DNA of 64,000 bases from Corallium rubrum (Eukaryota > Cnidaria > Anthozoa > Scleralcyonacea > Coralliidae): assembly GCA_964035015.1 (NCBI GenBank), contig OZ036004.1, positions 12,810,927 through 12,874,926 on the forward strand. Reading direction: 5' to 3'. Below the pieces are notes generated by a model. It was not told where the DNA came from. It was given only the letters and a program-made list of their open reading frames with translations, and did not search any database. Position numbers and translations under genes: made by a program. Shown one piece after another: positions 24,587 to 44,496 of this stretch (positions are counted from its first letter, which is position 1; every line of letters begins with the position of its first letter).

Positions 24587-24884
24587 TTAAAGGTGCTGTC
24601 CACTCCGTTCTGCGCATGTACGAAACTAATGTTTACTTCTTCGTTTATAAAATTTTTTACTGGTACCTTATTGAAGATTGTAAGCTTTTCTTGCTTCCTC
24701 TTCATTACTTGTACCCAAAACAAAACATTTTCAGAAGAAATAGAAGAAATCCGAGGAGATATCCTCACCGAATCGCTTGGTTTTCTGCCATGTCGCTTCT
24801 AACGGTTTACATTGAGCTGAGTACTTCATGTAATTATCTACGAATGTCATGTTTGACGCAGAGCGGAGTGGACAGCAACTTTAA
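24587..24884. mobile_element. TTAA-flanked MITE
   Basis: TTAA lies at both ends, with inverted termini AGGTGCTGTCCACTCCGTTC and AGTTGCTGTCCACTCCGCTC. The interior is AT-rich and non-coding. It is piggyBac-like by duplication. Confidence 0.78.
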
Positions 24885-25087
24885 TATTGTAATGTCACGC
24901 GTATGGGGGACTTGTGGCTTGACGAAACATAATCAGGCACATTGACACATCCAACCCATGCTGCAGACTTAGCGCTACACGGTTGGGTGCACGCAACCTG
25001 TAGACGCAAAAATGCAAATAGATTCTGCACATAATTGCCAGTTGTTTGCTGTACAAGCTGTGTTAGTTAGTAATACTCAGAAAACTC

Positions 25088-25166
25088 TGAGCTCTATGCG
25101 GGACTCGAACCCACAACCTTCTAAATGCTAGCCAGACGCTCTGACCATTGAGCCACTAGAACTCAG
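25088..25166 (-). tRNA. tRNA-like module of SINE copy 1 (AGC loop)
   Basis: Minus-strand copy of the GAGTTCT...AGAACTC module with A-box-like TGGCTCAATGGT and B-box GGGTTCGAGTCCC. One arm base is changed. It is not expected to be a functional tRNA. Confidence 0.5.
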
Positions 25167-25321
25167 ATAGCGGAGCAAGGTTAATTAAGATAATTATACC
25201 TTAGACTGTGCCCAGTCCTTCAGGAACGAGTCTTAACCGCTCGGCTACAAGTTACAGTTCCTGGAGGACTGGGCACAGTCTAAGGTATATAATTACCTTA
25301 ATTAACCTTGCTCCGCCATCT

Positions 25322-25397
25322 GAGTTCCAGTGGCTCAATGGTTAGAGCGCCTGGCTAGCATTCAGAAGGTTGTGGGTTCGAGTCCCGCTTAGAACTC
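25322..25397 (+). tRNA. tRNA-like module of SINE copy 2 (AGC loop)
   Basis: Acceptor-like GAGTTCC/AGAACTC, GCTC/GAGC D-stem, loop CTAGCAT with AGC in the anticodon place, and a GGTTCGAGTCCC B box. Four bases instead of two separate the acceptor and D stems, which argues for a SINE head. Confidence 0.5.
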
Positions 25398-25632
25398 AGA
25401 GTTTTTCTGAGTATTACTAACTGACACAGCTTGTACAGCAAACAACTGACAATTATTACTAACATCAAGCTGCAATTCTGAAACTAACTAACAGTGTTTA
25501 ACTGGAAACTGATTGTTACAACGCGACTTGCAGACCAACAAGCACTTGTAACCGAGCGGTTAAGACTCGTTCCTGGAGGACTGGGCACAGTCTAAGGTAT
25601 AATTACCTTAATTAACCTTGCTCCCGCTATCT

Positions 25633-25708
25633 GAGTTCTAGTGGCTCAATGGTTAGAGCGTCTGGCTAGCATTCAGAAGGTCGTGGGTTCGAGTCCCGCT
25701 TAGAACTC
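25633..25708 (+). tRNA. tRNA-like module of SINE copy 3 (AGC loop)
   Basis: Perfect seven-base acceptor pairing GAGTTCT/AGAACTC, an anticodon stem TCTGG/TCAGA and Ala(AGC)-like loop. Best-preserved of the three, but still with the extra bases before the D stem. Confidence 0.52.
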
Positions 25709-25921
25709 AGAGTTTTTCTGAGTATTACTAACTAACACAGCTTGTACAGCAAACAACTGACAATTATTAGATTCTACACAATTGTGTCTTTTCTTTTCCT
25801 TGTCAGTAACAACGCTATCAAAACTATATCGTAAAAGTTTGTTACATGTGGTGCTTTAATTATGTAAATTCAATACAGCCAAATAAGCAAAAAATGATAG
25901 TTTGCAATGTCCCATTGCATG

Positions 25922-34371
<8,450 letters not shown>

Positions 34372-36050
34372 GATTCTAAGTTGGCATCAAACGCCATCCG
34401 TCCACGGCGCACGTCTCTCAATTTCCTTTGTGACGCAAGCGCCTAATTGGTCAAACCTGTTTTTCGCGTCTGTATAAATAATTGTGGGCGCGCGTTTCTG
34501 GCATGCCGCTAGCCTGCACGTTCCGTTTCCTAAAGCCCTGTTCACTGGCAATTTTTGCTATAACTTTTCTCATCGTGGCGCATGCGATTGAGTGTAATAT
34601 ATTCGTAAGTCAATAATTTATAGGATGCGCCAAAAAGATAAAAATCGCACCAGAACTCGCCGGTGTAAACGAGCTTTAATATGAACGAGTTTTCTGATTG
34701 GTAATAAGTATAACCAATCACATTGTGAGTTGACAATTCGTTCTCATGCTCGTTACTAATCGGGGTTAAGGTTTTTGATTGGATTAGGTTATCGAAACCA
34801 ATCAGAAAGCCTTTTAGTATAGATAGGCACTGACCCTTTGAATGAGGCGAGAAGCAAAAGAACCGCCTGCCAAACTATTCTTAAAAGTGTACAAACATCA
34901 TCCCCGAGCCGGGCGTAGGGCCGAAGGCCCGGAGCCCGGTGAGGGTGCTAATCTCGACATGCGTGGAGTCCACTTTACACGCGTGTAGAAAAAGCAAGGG
35001 AGACAAAATCTGGAAATAGTTTGTATATGTATATACGTCGTAGGGTGTCATGCGGTAAAAATAATTGGACATTGGTGACTAGCTTTGAAGCAAACTTTAT
35101 ATAATTTCCATATTTTGCGAAACAGAATGGTTTCAAATGGTTTCGTTTTAAACGGAAAGAAGCAGAACAACGAATAAAAGCAGGATACAAACAGGCGGTT
35201 TAATATATCTTGAAGAGAAACCAGAAAACCTGAAAAAACCAAACGCCGTATGGAAAACAAAAACTCGATCTGAAATCTGAATTGTAGTGTTTGTGGTCAC
35301 AGACTCACAGGTCACTCAGTGTTCTCAAAATAATTCTAAAGTTGACGGTAGGGCATTTGTATTTATTTATTTTGCTGATTTTAATCATGCAGCATTTATT
35401 CATTAATATATTCCGTAAACGCCAAGAACGGCAAGACGTTTAAATAGAACCCTTTTAGACACTCGTCAGTTACTGTAAACTTTATAATCTAGCAACTATC
35501 ATTATCATATAAAGTTTTATACCTTGTCCCTTTAATATGTTGTTTTCACGTTTTTGCCCATTAAGCAGTATACAGCTTCACGTTTTCGTGCTTTCCCTTT
35601 GCTACTGTGGACGTGATGTTTTTCATTGACTTAATTGCAAGCACTTATCAGTTATCATAAATACTCATAGGCTTTGTCCATTTTCTTTTGTCCTGTATTA
35701 TACAGACTGAAAGGTTGTCTGTTTTATCTCCTATTATAAATGTAGTTTTTTTGCTGTTAACTGTTAATCTTGCCTTTGCAAAACATAAATGGCTAAAAAC
35801 AATATATTTTTACAACCAGAGTTTAATATGAAATCTGTAAGTTTTCCTTTGATATGTTCAACTTTCTTTTAGTCATCCTAATCATAAATTCTGTAATTAT
35901 CCTGAGGATTATCATTTGTTTTTGCTGTATATCAGGAGTGCTTAGCTTATTTTAATTGGAAGGTGAGGTGGGTGGGGTGTATTTAAAAAACGGCATATAA
36001 AAGCAGGCGAGGGGTTGTTGTATTTATGTATTTCTAGTTAGTATGATTTA
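34372..36050. other. Upstream region of the transporter gene; no gene seen
   Basis: Holds the presumed promoter and 5' UTR of the SLC16-like gene. Around 34899-34945 is a GC-rich palindromic phrase (GGGCGTAGGGCCGAAGGCCC) also found inverted at 60313-60343. The rest is AT-rich with no convincing frame. Confidence 0.4.
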
Positions 36051-36458
36051 AGCTACTGTTACACTTAAAAAAGTCGCAAGTTGCCTAGAGGGGTGTTACA
36101 CGCAAACACATTTTCCTCGAATATGTCATCACGTTGATCCGCCATGTTTTTTTGTTCCAGGAGCGTTTGGCCCCAGTCTCGAGTGCGCGCGGTATCCAGA
36201 AATTTTTACACCTGATTGGCTAGCTTTGAAAAGAATTGTGTTGCAAGTTGCAGGAAGGATGTTACACGGTTCAGCAACTTACGAACTTTGTTGCAAGTTG
36301 CAGCAAAAAGTAGAACCCATCCAACTTTTCTTGCAACTCGCAACACGGCAAAAATAACCATATCGCAAGTTGCCATGGGGTGTGCGATTTTTTTGCAGCT
36401 TGTAACATTCAGTGATTTGTTGCAAGTTGCAAGAAAAATCGCATGGTGTAACAGCACC
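36051..36458. mobile_element. Foldback element rich in TTGCAAGTTGCAA words
   Basis: Termini AGCTACTGTTACAC and AGGTGCTGTTACAC (inverted). The interior repeats GCAAGTTGCAAG and its complement many times. Same word lexicon as 17262-17861 but with different ends. Confidence 0.65.
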
Positions 36459-36668
36459 TAATTAAGGGTAGGGTAAACATACAGCGGTTTTGTTGAAATA
36501 TGAAATTTTAAAGTTTCGGGTTTTTTTGGGTTTTTTTTTGCTGTACAAGCTGTCGTAAGTTGTTAATTCAGTCGGCGATCATCACAGACCAGTGAATTCT
36601 ATAGGAAGACTGGAACGCTAACTCCATAAACAGGCCCTATGATTGGATGAAGCCAAAAATCTTCAAAT

Positions 36669-37118
36669 GTTAGTTTTTCTGAGTTTTGAGCTGAAATACT
36701 TAACGCTGAACGTTGGGCTGTATATGAAACTGAAGCTATTGAAAAGTGCTATGTGGTATAGAAACTTCAAGACTTTAGCTAAAAGGGAATATTTAAAAAA
36801 TATAAAAACAACTGCCATTTTGTTTGCCGAACTTTACAAAATATCAATTGGGCTGCGTTACGAACTGGAGCTATTGAAAAATGCTATTTGGTACAGAAAC
36901 TTCAAGAGTTTAGCTAAAAGGGAAATAATTAAAAAATATAAACTGCCATTTTGTAACGTTCGGCAAACAAAATGGCAGATTTTTTTCTATTTTTTAAATA
37001 TTTCCCGTTTAGCTAAACTCTTGAAGTTTCTATACCAAATAGCATTTTTCAATAGCTTCAGTTTCATATACAGCCCAACGTTCGGCGTTAAGTATTTCAG
37101 CTCAAAACTCAGAAAAAC
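36669..37118. repeat. Long inverted repeat, ~165-bp arms
   Basis: The left arm (TTTTTCTGAGTTTTGAGCTG onward) is mirrored by the right arm ending 37118. A direct partial copy of the left arm lies between them (around 36860-36940). The 178-residue frame across it is a product of the symmetry and is not listed as a gene. Confidence 0.8.
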
Positions 37119-37235
37119 CACAACAAGTTTCTTAGTGTTATTTCCCAACGAAATATGGCCGAACATCTACCACATTTGAAAAAGTTTAACATAACGAGGA
37201 AACTTATGCTATATATACATCAAATTGAAGCCAGT

Positions 37236-37390
37236 GCTCATAGGCGTACGGGGCCAATCTCAATTCGGGGGGCTGAGGCTATTTGCCCGAAAATTTTCTT
37301 TGTCACCCGAATGGGGGGGGGGGGGGGGCGGCTGAGGCTATTTGCCCGAAAATTTTCTTTGTCACCCGAATTTTCAAAATGAATCAATCA
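37236..37390. repeat. Interspersed repeat with duplicated GCCCGAAAATTTTCTTTG block
   Basis: Two direct copies of a ~55-bp block (GAGGCTATTTGCCCGAAAAT and GTCACCCGAAT) separated by a G-run. It starts CATAGGCGTACGGGGCC. A related, inverted end (ATCGTACGCCTATGG) lies at about 42662-42676. Confidence 0.65.
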
Positions 37391-37628
37391 TTAACTAAAA
37401 CGAGTTTTCCACAAAGTTGTGACGATTATTTATTTTTAATTATTTACAATTACAAAACAATATAAATTTGCAATATGTTATGCAAAAAACAACGTAATGT
37501 TCCCCTCAATGGGAATCGGAAGCTATCAAGTCTTTCAGAAGCAGTCTGAGAGTCTCAGAGTCTTTTCTCCCATACCATTACAAATATATATATACAATCT
37601 CTCGCAGATCTTGTTTATCGCATGCAAG

Positions 37629-40129
37629 TTAAAAGAAATAGGCATTGCGACCTTTCCGTTTGCCAAAAATGTCTATCATTCTTTCTATGTCTTCTTTCAT
37701 CACACGATTTGCGTACTCCCTTTCAATGTTTATCAGTGCTATGTTGCCAAGCCTCTTTTCGCCCATGGTACTCCGAAGGTACGTCTTCAATCTTCGCAGC
37801 CCGCTGAATGACCTTTCGGCGGAACACGATGTTGCCGGAATCACTGCTAAAATGGTAGCGGCTTTCGTGAACTCAGGCACCATTTCACACAATTCGTTTT
37901 TGTAAAGCAGATCTATGACATTTGAAGCTGTTAGTACACGATCGCAAGAGGCGTCAGCGTTACTTTGTTTGAATTGGTTAAAAAGTCTCTGATCGACTTC
38001 TATTAGATCTTTGTCGAGATCATAGAAGTTACCAACGAGTTCGTAATCTGACTCTGATGGTTTTTCGCTCAGAACAACTGCACCCAAAGCACAGAGCACG
38101 TCTTGGTCATTTCCTTGAAAACGAGTATCCAGCTCTGCCAAAACCTGGTCAAGAGATTTGTAAAAGGTATTGACTCTATAGTGCTGCATAGGTGTCATCG
38201 CTTCGGTGTTCGATGTTGCTGACTCGCCAACGAGATATTGTACACGGCGAGAAGGTTTTTTCCGTGGTACACGTGCATCACGAAAGTTGACAAATTTAGT
38301 ATTCTGGGTCCAGCTTTTAATGTCACTGCTAATTTGATCGGCTCGTTTCCAAATCAGTTCGTAGCTTTCCTCGGTACGGCATTCTCTCAATGTCTTCATG
38401 GTAAGTGTCGCGTTTCGTCGAGCGTTAATAACATCAACGTTCTTACCCTGTAAATAAGTGCTCAGAGCACTGGTGTTTGACAAGATGACTTTCAGTATAC
38501 ATAGTCCCAGAACAAACTCAAAATCGCAGATGGCATTTAGCAGGGCTCTGCTATCGGAATAAGTTTTAGGGTCTTTGTCGTTGGCCAGTTTAATTAGGGC
38601 TTTCACAATTCGCTCGATCTGTTCAGTTACAGCCTTGACCGCTTCCCATCGACAAGACCAACGCGTTACACTTAGGGATTTAAGTGTCAACATCAAATGA
38701 TCGCGTTCGACTTCAATATCACCGAACATGGCGTGCCGTTTCGAACTTGCCTCAAGGAGATTGTACAGACTCTGAATAGTCCCGAGTGCATTACGCAGTG
38801 GTTCGACTTCTGACATCGTGTCGTGCAACGCTAGGTTAAGTAAATGTCCGTAACAATGCACATATATCGCACGTGGAGAACTGTCCTTCATCCGCGCGGC
38901 TACTCCCTTTTCTTTGCCACTCATGTTAGCTGCACCGTCAAAACATTCGCCAACTATATTGATCAAGTCCAGGTTGAGATCGGAGATCGCCTTCGTTATC
39001 AGATCGTATAGCGTTTTGCCATCGGTTGTTTTCGTTTCGTAAAAGCCGACGAAAGCTTCTTTTTTAACTCCATCGGCGATAAAACTAAGGCATATGGAGA
39101 CTTGCTCATGACGACTGATGTCGGATGTTTCGTCCACGATCACACCAAACGGCCCACTAGCGATGCAATCCTGCTGAATTCTTTCTAGTATAAGATCAGC
39201 TAATATTTGAAGAATTTCGTTTTGAATCTCTGGCGCAGTCCATTGAATCTCTTTCGCAGTCCAAATTTCTTCTAACTGAAATGCATCCGATGAGACTGAA
39301 TTTGTATCAAATTGTGATATAGTCGTGTTGTCCGTGTTGTCTTCACATTTTGACGTGTCTACAAGTTTTCCTTGTTCCGATGTATCCCGAACACTCTCAG
39401 ATGAATTCACCACACTTTTCACAGAATCGTTTGGAGTCGGATCTAGTTTAGGTCGTTTGGCTACGCCTACGGGTTCATTGTCATCTTTCCTGGTGAAGTT
39501 CAGTTGGGTTTGAGAAGGGGATATGACTGTAGTAAATTTCACATTAGGGACTTTAAGATTCAGACGACGGACTACGGCTACGGTAGAAAGTTTAACAGTG
39601 ATATTAAATGGTGGTGTATTTATACATTCAAATTTTAAGATACACAATCGCGCGGACTCGTTTTGTTCTTAAATTCTTGAAGAAAAACACTTGTTCAATC
39701 TATGTTAATCGCGAGAGTAAGGTTAAGCTTTCCCAAGGCTTCTGTAGTGATTCAGGTTCCGCGTTGTCTTTACAACGTAAAAATGCTTTTTCTACGTTGT
39801 CAACAGAGTCACGACGGCGTAAAGATTACTCTTGGGACCGTCATTTGCAAAAGCTCTTTGTATTTGACATAAAATTCTATTGTGCAAACACGTTGCCGTA
39901 GTCGTAGTCGTTGTGTTTTCTTAAAGTCCCTATTTTTTCCGAGGTGTTGACTTTTGGCATGGCGGTCTTTGTAATCGGAGTCAATGACTTTACTGCATTC
40001 AGAACAACTGACGCGAAGACGGTAAGCGTGATTCTGACTCTTCTGAGACTGTTTAGACCGTTTGCCATCCATAAATCTATTAGGTGATGAGCGGACTGAG
40101 ACTAGTGTCCTGTGTCTTGTTACGAACAC
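37629..40129 (-). pseudogene. hAT-family transposase interrupted by a MITE
   Basis: The main frame (39544-37629 plus read-through of the MITE) has the hAT catalytic regions: GVIVDETSD, IVGECFDGAANMSG, SVTRWSCRW, and a C-terminal dimerisation domain (PATSCSAERSFSGLRRLK, NIALINIEREYAN). The upstream frame 40129-39933 on the same strand carries a CxxC-HxxxxH zinc-finger-like segment (CSECSKVIDSDYKDRH). The two are separated by the TA-flanked MITE 39547-39930, and removal of that MITE plus one TA joins them in frame. The TTF zinc finger and the early DUF4371-type region expected in full-length relatives seem deleted. The element is therefore inactive unless spliced. Confidence 0.85.
39547..39930. 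mobile_element. TA-flanked MITE inside the hAT transposase gene
   Basis: Inverted ends GGGACTTTAAGATTCAGACG and GGGACTTTAAGAAAACACAA, with about 38 bp of arm similarity, lie between TA dinucleotides at 39545-39546 and 39931-39932. It splits the zinc-finger-like N-terminal part from the rest of the transposase. Confidence 0.75.
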
Positions 40130-40199
40130 CGTAAAAAGAATCTTAGTCGAGGCAATTAAATTTTTTTAATGTACTTATTATAAAGTATAAACCACACGA

Positions 40200-41897
40200 T
40201 AGATCCACTCTGCACACGAGCTCCTACATGTAAAAAAACTTTAATTGATTCATATAAAAGTCACAAAAAGCCGTTATTTGCTTGCTTTATAGATTTTCGG
40301 AAGGCCTATGATAGTGTATGGAGAGAAGGCTTATTTTTCAAACTCATTCGATACGGCTGCAGCCGGAATTTTGTGCGTGTTTTACTTAGTATGTACTCCT
40401 CTGTTACGTCGGCTGTCAAGTTGAGTTCAGGGGTTACCCCTTTCTTTCCATCTAGCATTGGAGTCAAACAGGGGTGCAACCTTAGCCCAACTTTATTTAA
40501 TGTTTTTATAAATGATATTCCGGAGTTATTTAACTCACAAGATTGTGATCCGGAGTCTGGGTTACAGGAGAGTCTTTATAAGTTGGAGAGTTATGTTAAA
40601 AGGTGGAGACTAAGCATCAATCTAAAAAAATCTAAGGTTTTAGTTTTTGGTAATAAATCTCAAAGGCGTCTATATATTACTTCAAATTGGCATTTTGGGG
40701 GAGACATGATAGAATGTGTTGATGAGTACTGCTATTTAGGAATTACTTTTCACTACGCTGGGAGTTTTAAACTTGCACGAAAGTTGTTGCATTATAAGGC
40801 GTTGCGTGCATATCATAGTATATTTAGAAACTTCTCTAATGTGGATAGTGTCTCGATTAAGGTTCTCTTAAAATTATTCTCAACCCTTGTATCTCCGATT
40901 CTATTATATTGCTGCGAGGTATGGGGAGTATATGTTTTGGGAAGAATAACCAATATTGATATGTTCAAGAAGAAATTATTCAGTGTGATCACAGATATTG
41001 ATAAGCTACATTTAAAATTTTGTAAGCGAATTTTAGGAGTTCATTCAAAGTCTACTAATTTAGCGGTCCTTGCCGAACTAGGTAGAATGCCGGTGATTGT
41101 ACGAATTTTGACTTTGGTTATTAAATTCTGGTTAAGAGTGAGTAGTTCAACCTATAGGAATCAATTAGTAGGAAAGGCAGCTCGTGTATGCATTCAGTCA
41201 TGTTCTCAGAATGCTAAATTCACTGATTTCTTGTTGAATATGTGTGATATCGGGTCTTTGGAGAATACTGTGGTTATGTCTAAAAATGATATTAATAATC
41301 TATCTAAATATATAAAAAATGAATTATGTAAAAGATATAATACTATATGGAAAGATCAGACTCAACAATGTAGTAAATTGCGTATCTTAAACCTTGTGAA
41401 ACCACATTTGGAATTTGAAAGTTATTTATCTCGAGTCAAAAATGTAAAGCATCGTCAAGCGGTTACAAGGTTTAGGGTATCCGCACATAAGTTTCCAAGT
41501 GAAGTTGGGCGATATACAAATATCGCATACAATTTACGATTATGTCCCATTTGTAAGTCAAAGGATGTAGGTGACGAATATCATTATTTCTCAAATTGTA
41601 ATAATGATAAATTAGTAAATCTTCGAGAAAATTTCATAAACGAGATATCAAATATTAATGGTAGCTTTAAATTGTTGAGTAAAAACGATCTATTTCATTA
41701 TTGTATGGCTATGCATGATGAATGCATATCAGAATGTACAGCCAAATATGTATATAGTTTAACCAAGATTTTCAATGACTCTACTGTAGGTAATTAGTTT
41801 CTTGGGTGAATAACTTTTTTTTGTATTAACATTTGTATTAGTATCCTATGTACCAATAATGGTGTGATGGAAATAAAGATTATTATTATTATTATGT
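40200..41897 (+). pseudogene. 5'-truncated LINE ORF2 fragment (Jockey/CR1-like) lacking YxDD
   Basis: An open frame to 41797 covers RT blocks ACFIDFRKAYDSVW and GVKQGCNLSPTLFNVFINDI, then jumps from DCDPESG directly to LQESLYKLESYVKRWRLSIN. The stretch that should contain the catalytic YADD is deleted. The C-terminal part is typical of non-LTR elements (FCKRILGVHSKSTNLAVLAE, then CPICKSKDVGDEYHYFSNC). A 3' UTR ends in ATAAAG and TTATTATTATTA near 41880. It is inactive as an RT. Confidence 0.88.
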
Positions 41898-42262
41898 AAA
41901 ACGCTCCTCAATACAATAACTTTACCACACGTTCTATTTATTATAAACAACAACTCTAATCTTAGCAAAAACAACAAGCAACAATGTTGTGAAAGTGAGC
42001 GAGCCGCACTTATATAGTGTTTCATCTCAAGCTATTTTAGGTAATTGTATAATGTCTATAATCAGAAATTACTTGATATACTATTTATAGTTCAAGCTTA
42101 TGCAAGCGTGAAGCTTACCGCTTACGCAAGCGTGACAACGCACAAGCAGTCTAATGTGAGTAATGTAGCATATCAAATATCAATAATCTAAAATCTAGAA
42201 TGTTCTGGCGTGTCGGTCTCACAAGACTCACATCACATTGTAAAATGTTATTGCGCGAGGTC

Positions 42263-42513
42263 TTACTACCATTTGCGATCAACCGTTAGGCGTGAGCGTT
42301 TAAACGCGTATGTTTACGTTTCAAACGTGCAAGTTTCATAGGAAAATTTTGACACTTCAACAATAGGCTAATCAATCATTTGTCAAAAAATGGGCGGATG
42401 ATCATGCAACTATTGTTGAAGTGTCAACATTTTCCTGTGAAACTTGCACGTTTGAAACGTAAACATACGCGTTTAAACGCTCACGCCTAACGGTTGATCG
42501 CAAATGGTAGTAA
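42263..42513. mobile_element. Foldback MITE with ~104-bp near-perfect arms
   Basis: The arm TTACTACCATTTGCGATCAA to ACACTTCAACAATAG is mirrored at 42410-42513 with very few mismatches, leaving a ~44-bp loop. Flanks show no clear duplication. Confidence 0.8.
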
Positions 42514-42979
42514 GTATTATAGTATTCAAAACGTAAACCGCGAGCGATTTCATTTTACAAGTATACAATTATATTTCTATGATATATATATGGTCTCATT
42601 CAGTCATTCTCTTATGTTTCTGCCCGAAAAACCTTAATATATTGCCCGAAAAATGGCTGGTTCACCGAATCTAATCGTACGCCTATGGATATCTCATCCA
42701 GAAAGACCGACGAAACAAAAGCAATTTTCAATCGTATTCAACTTTAATGCTGTATACATATACTGAACGGTCTTTTAGGCGTTTTAAAAATAGGTACGCA
42801 ATGCGTACATGCGGATACTGGTTTTTATTGTATCTGCGCAACGCGCAGATATATTGCTATCGTGTTGTGTGTGTGTATGTATGTATGTGTGTTAGCTTTT
42901 TTGGGTAACCACTGACCTGTAGTGTGTGCTGTGGTGTAACAATATTTCGTCCGCCATATCACGAAGTCCTCCGAAGCGA

Positions 42980-44000
42980 CAAAGTTTTGGATTAAAATAC
43001 TACGATTTTCAGGGTTCTATTCTATACGATTTTTTCAAATTCACATATCTTGTACATAATTTAACGTTCTATCTAACTCTACGAATTTTGTGAATGGCAC
43101 AAACCTACAGACGATTCGGGAATACTTTAAATTGATTCCGTCTGACCGTACACCAAGTGATAGCATAATAATGCAATTTGATATTTGCGCTCATCTCAGT
43201 TCAAATAGATTTTTCTCCGTTTGCTATTCTATACGATTTGTTCTAATTCACATACGTTGTACAGAATTTTACGCTCTATCTAACCGTACAAGTTTCCCAA
43301 ATGGCACAAATCTACAGACGATTCAGGGATTTACTTTAAATATGACTGCGTTTGACCGTATGTCAAGTAAATAGCGTTAATAATGCAATTTGATATTTGA
43401 TATTTGCGCTCACGTCAGTTCAAATAGCCTTTTCTCCGTTGTTATTCTATACCATGTTTTCTAATTCACACATGTTGTACAGAATTTAACGCTCTATATA
43501 ACTGTTGAAGTTTCGTGAATGGCACAAACCTACAGACGATTCAGGGGTATACTTTAAAAACGCGGTATCCGCGGGCGGCTCAACTGCAATGAAGATATAT
43601 CCCAATACCGCTGTTAGCCTTTAAATTCTATATTTCCGACAACGTTTTTGACTAAAACACTATGACTTTTCAGGGTTCTATTTATGTTGTAGAGTATTTA
43701 ACGCTCTATCTAACTGTAGAAGACAGTTTCGTGAATGGCACAAACCTACAGACGATTCAGGGATACTTTTAATATGATTGCGTTTGACCCGATAATTGAC
43801 ATTTGATATTTGGCGCTCATCTCAGTTCAAATAGATTTTTCTCCGTTACTATTCTACGATTTTTTTAAATTCACATTTGTTGTACAGAATTAACGCTCTA
43901 TCTAACGGTATAAGTTTCCAAAATGGCACAAACCTGCGGTGTCCGGCTCAACAGCTGTATTGGGATATATCTTCAGTTAGCCATTAAATTCTATATTTCC
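42980..44000. repeat. Satellite-like array, period ~210 bp
   Basis: The phrase GGCACAAACCTACAGACGAT (or close variants) recurs at about 43095, 43303, 43517, 43737 and 43926, each preceded by a TCTATCTAACNGTA block and followed by TTTGATATTTGCGCTCA. Four to five diverged units. Confidence 0.8.
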
Positions 44001-44339
44001 GACAAAGCTTTGCACTAAAACACTTCGGAGACAGGGGGGATATTGCTGATAAAACTGGTAAGTATTTTTAACGTGACTTATAGTAAACTTTTGACTGTGA
44101 TATACCACAGTTTTTCTGAGTCATGATAAAAAATTATTTTGGTCAGAGAATTGAAAGTGTACTTTCTCTGATCTTTAATTATCTTATAAGATCTCGATAA
44201 AATCTTATAAGATCTACGTGTAAAAATCTTATAAGATTTTTCTTAAGATCTTACAAGATTTTCCAAGATCTTACAAGATCTTGACAAGTGATTCTCACAG
44301 TGGTGGGTTTGGCGCAGATACATGTACGCATAGCGGACC

Positions 44340-44496
44340 TTTTGTTTGGCCTACAGATAATGATTGAACAACGTAAATTGTTCGCCAAAATATACTGAAA
44401 ATGCTTGATAACCTTGTGACATATCAGCATACGCTCTCACGTATCATCTAGAATCGACAATAATTATTAATGTTTAAATGCCTTTAATAACTTAAC
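44340..44496. repeat. Duplicated ~150-bp segment (pair of 46440-46592)
   Basis: The stretch GCCTACAGATAATGATTGAA through TTTAATAACTTAAC is almost identical to 46440-46592. Here it is interrupted at TAACTTAAC by the 44497 element; at 46592 it continues into AAGATAAAT, giving an empty-site reference. Confidence 0.85.

Larger units (their letters stand above)
25040..25760. repeat. Three copies of a SINE with two tRNA-like modules
   Basis: Copy 1 (about 25040-25250) is inverted relative to copy 2 (about 25251-25465), forming a head-to-head palindrome. Copy 3 (about 25541-25760) is in plus orientation. Each unit has a first module with a Leu/Ser-type A box (CCGAGCGGTTAAGAC), a spacer (GGACTGGGCACAGTCTAAGG), and a second module that folds like tRNA-Ala. 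They lie just downstream of the transporter gene stop. Confidence 0.75.

Noticed and set aside
36643..37179. 178-residue open frame on the plus strand
   Set aside because: It crosses a long inverted repeat plus a direct partial copy; the protein repeats itself in sense and antisense and has no recognisable domain.
37236..42676. CATAGGCGTACG at 37238 and its inverse at 42664 as the ends of one hAT transposon
   Set aside because: The flanks share no 8-bp duplication, and each end is part of its own interspersed repeat block; two separate repeats in opposite orientation fit better.
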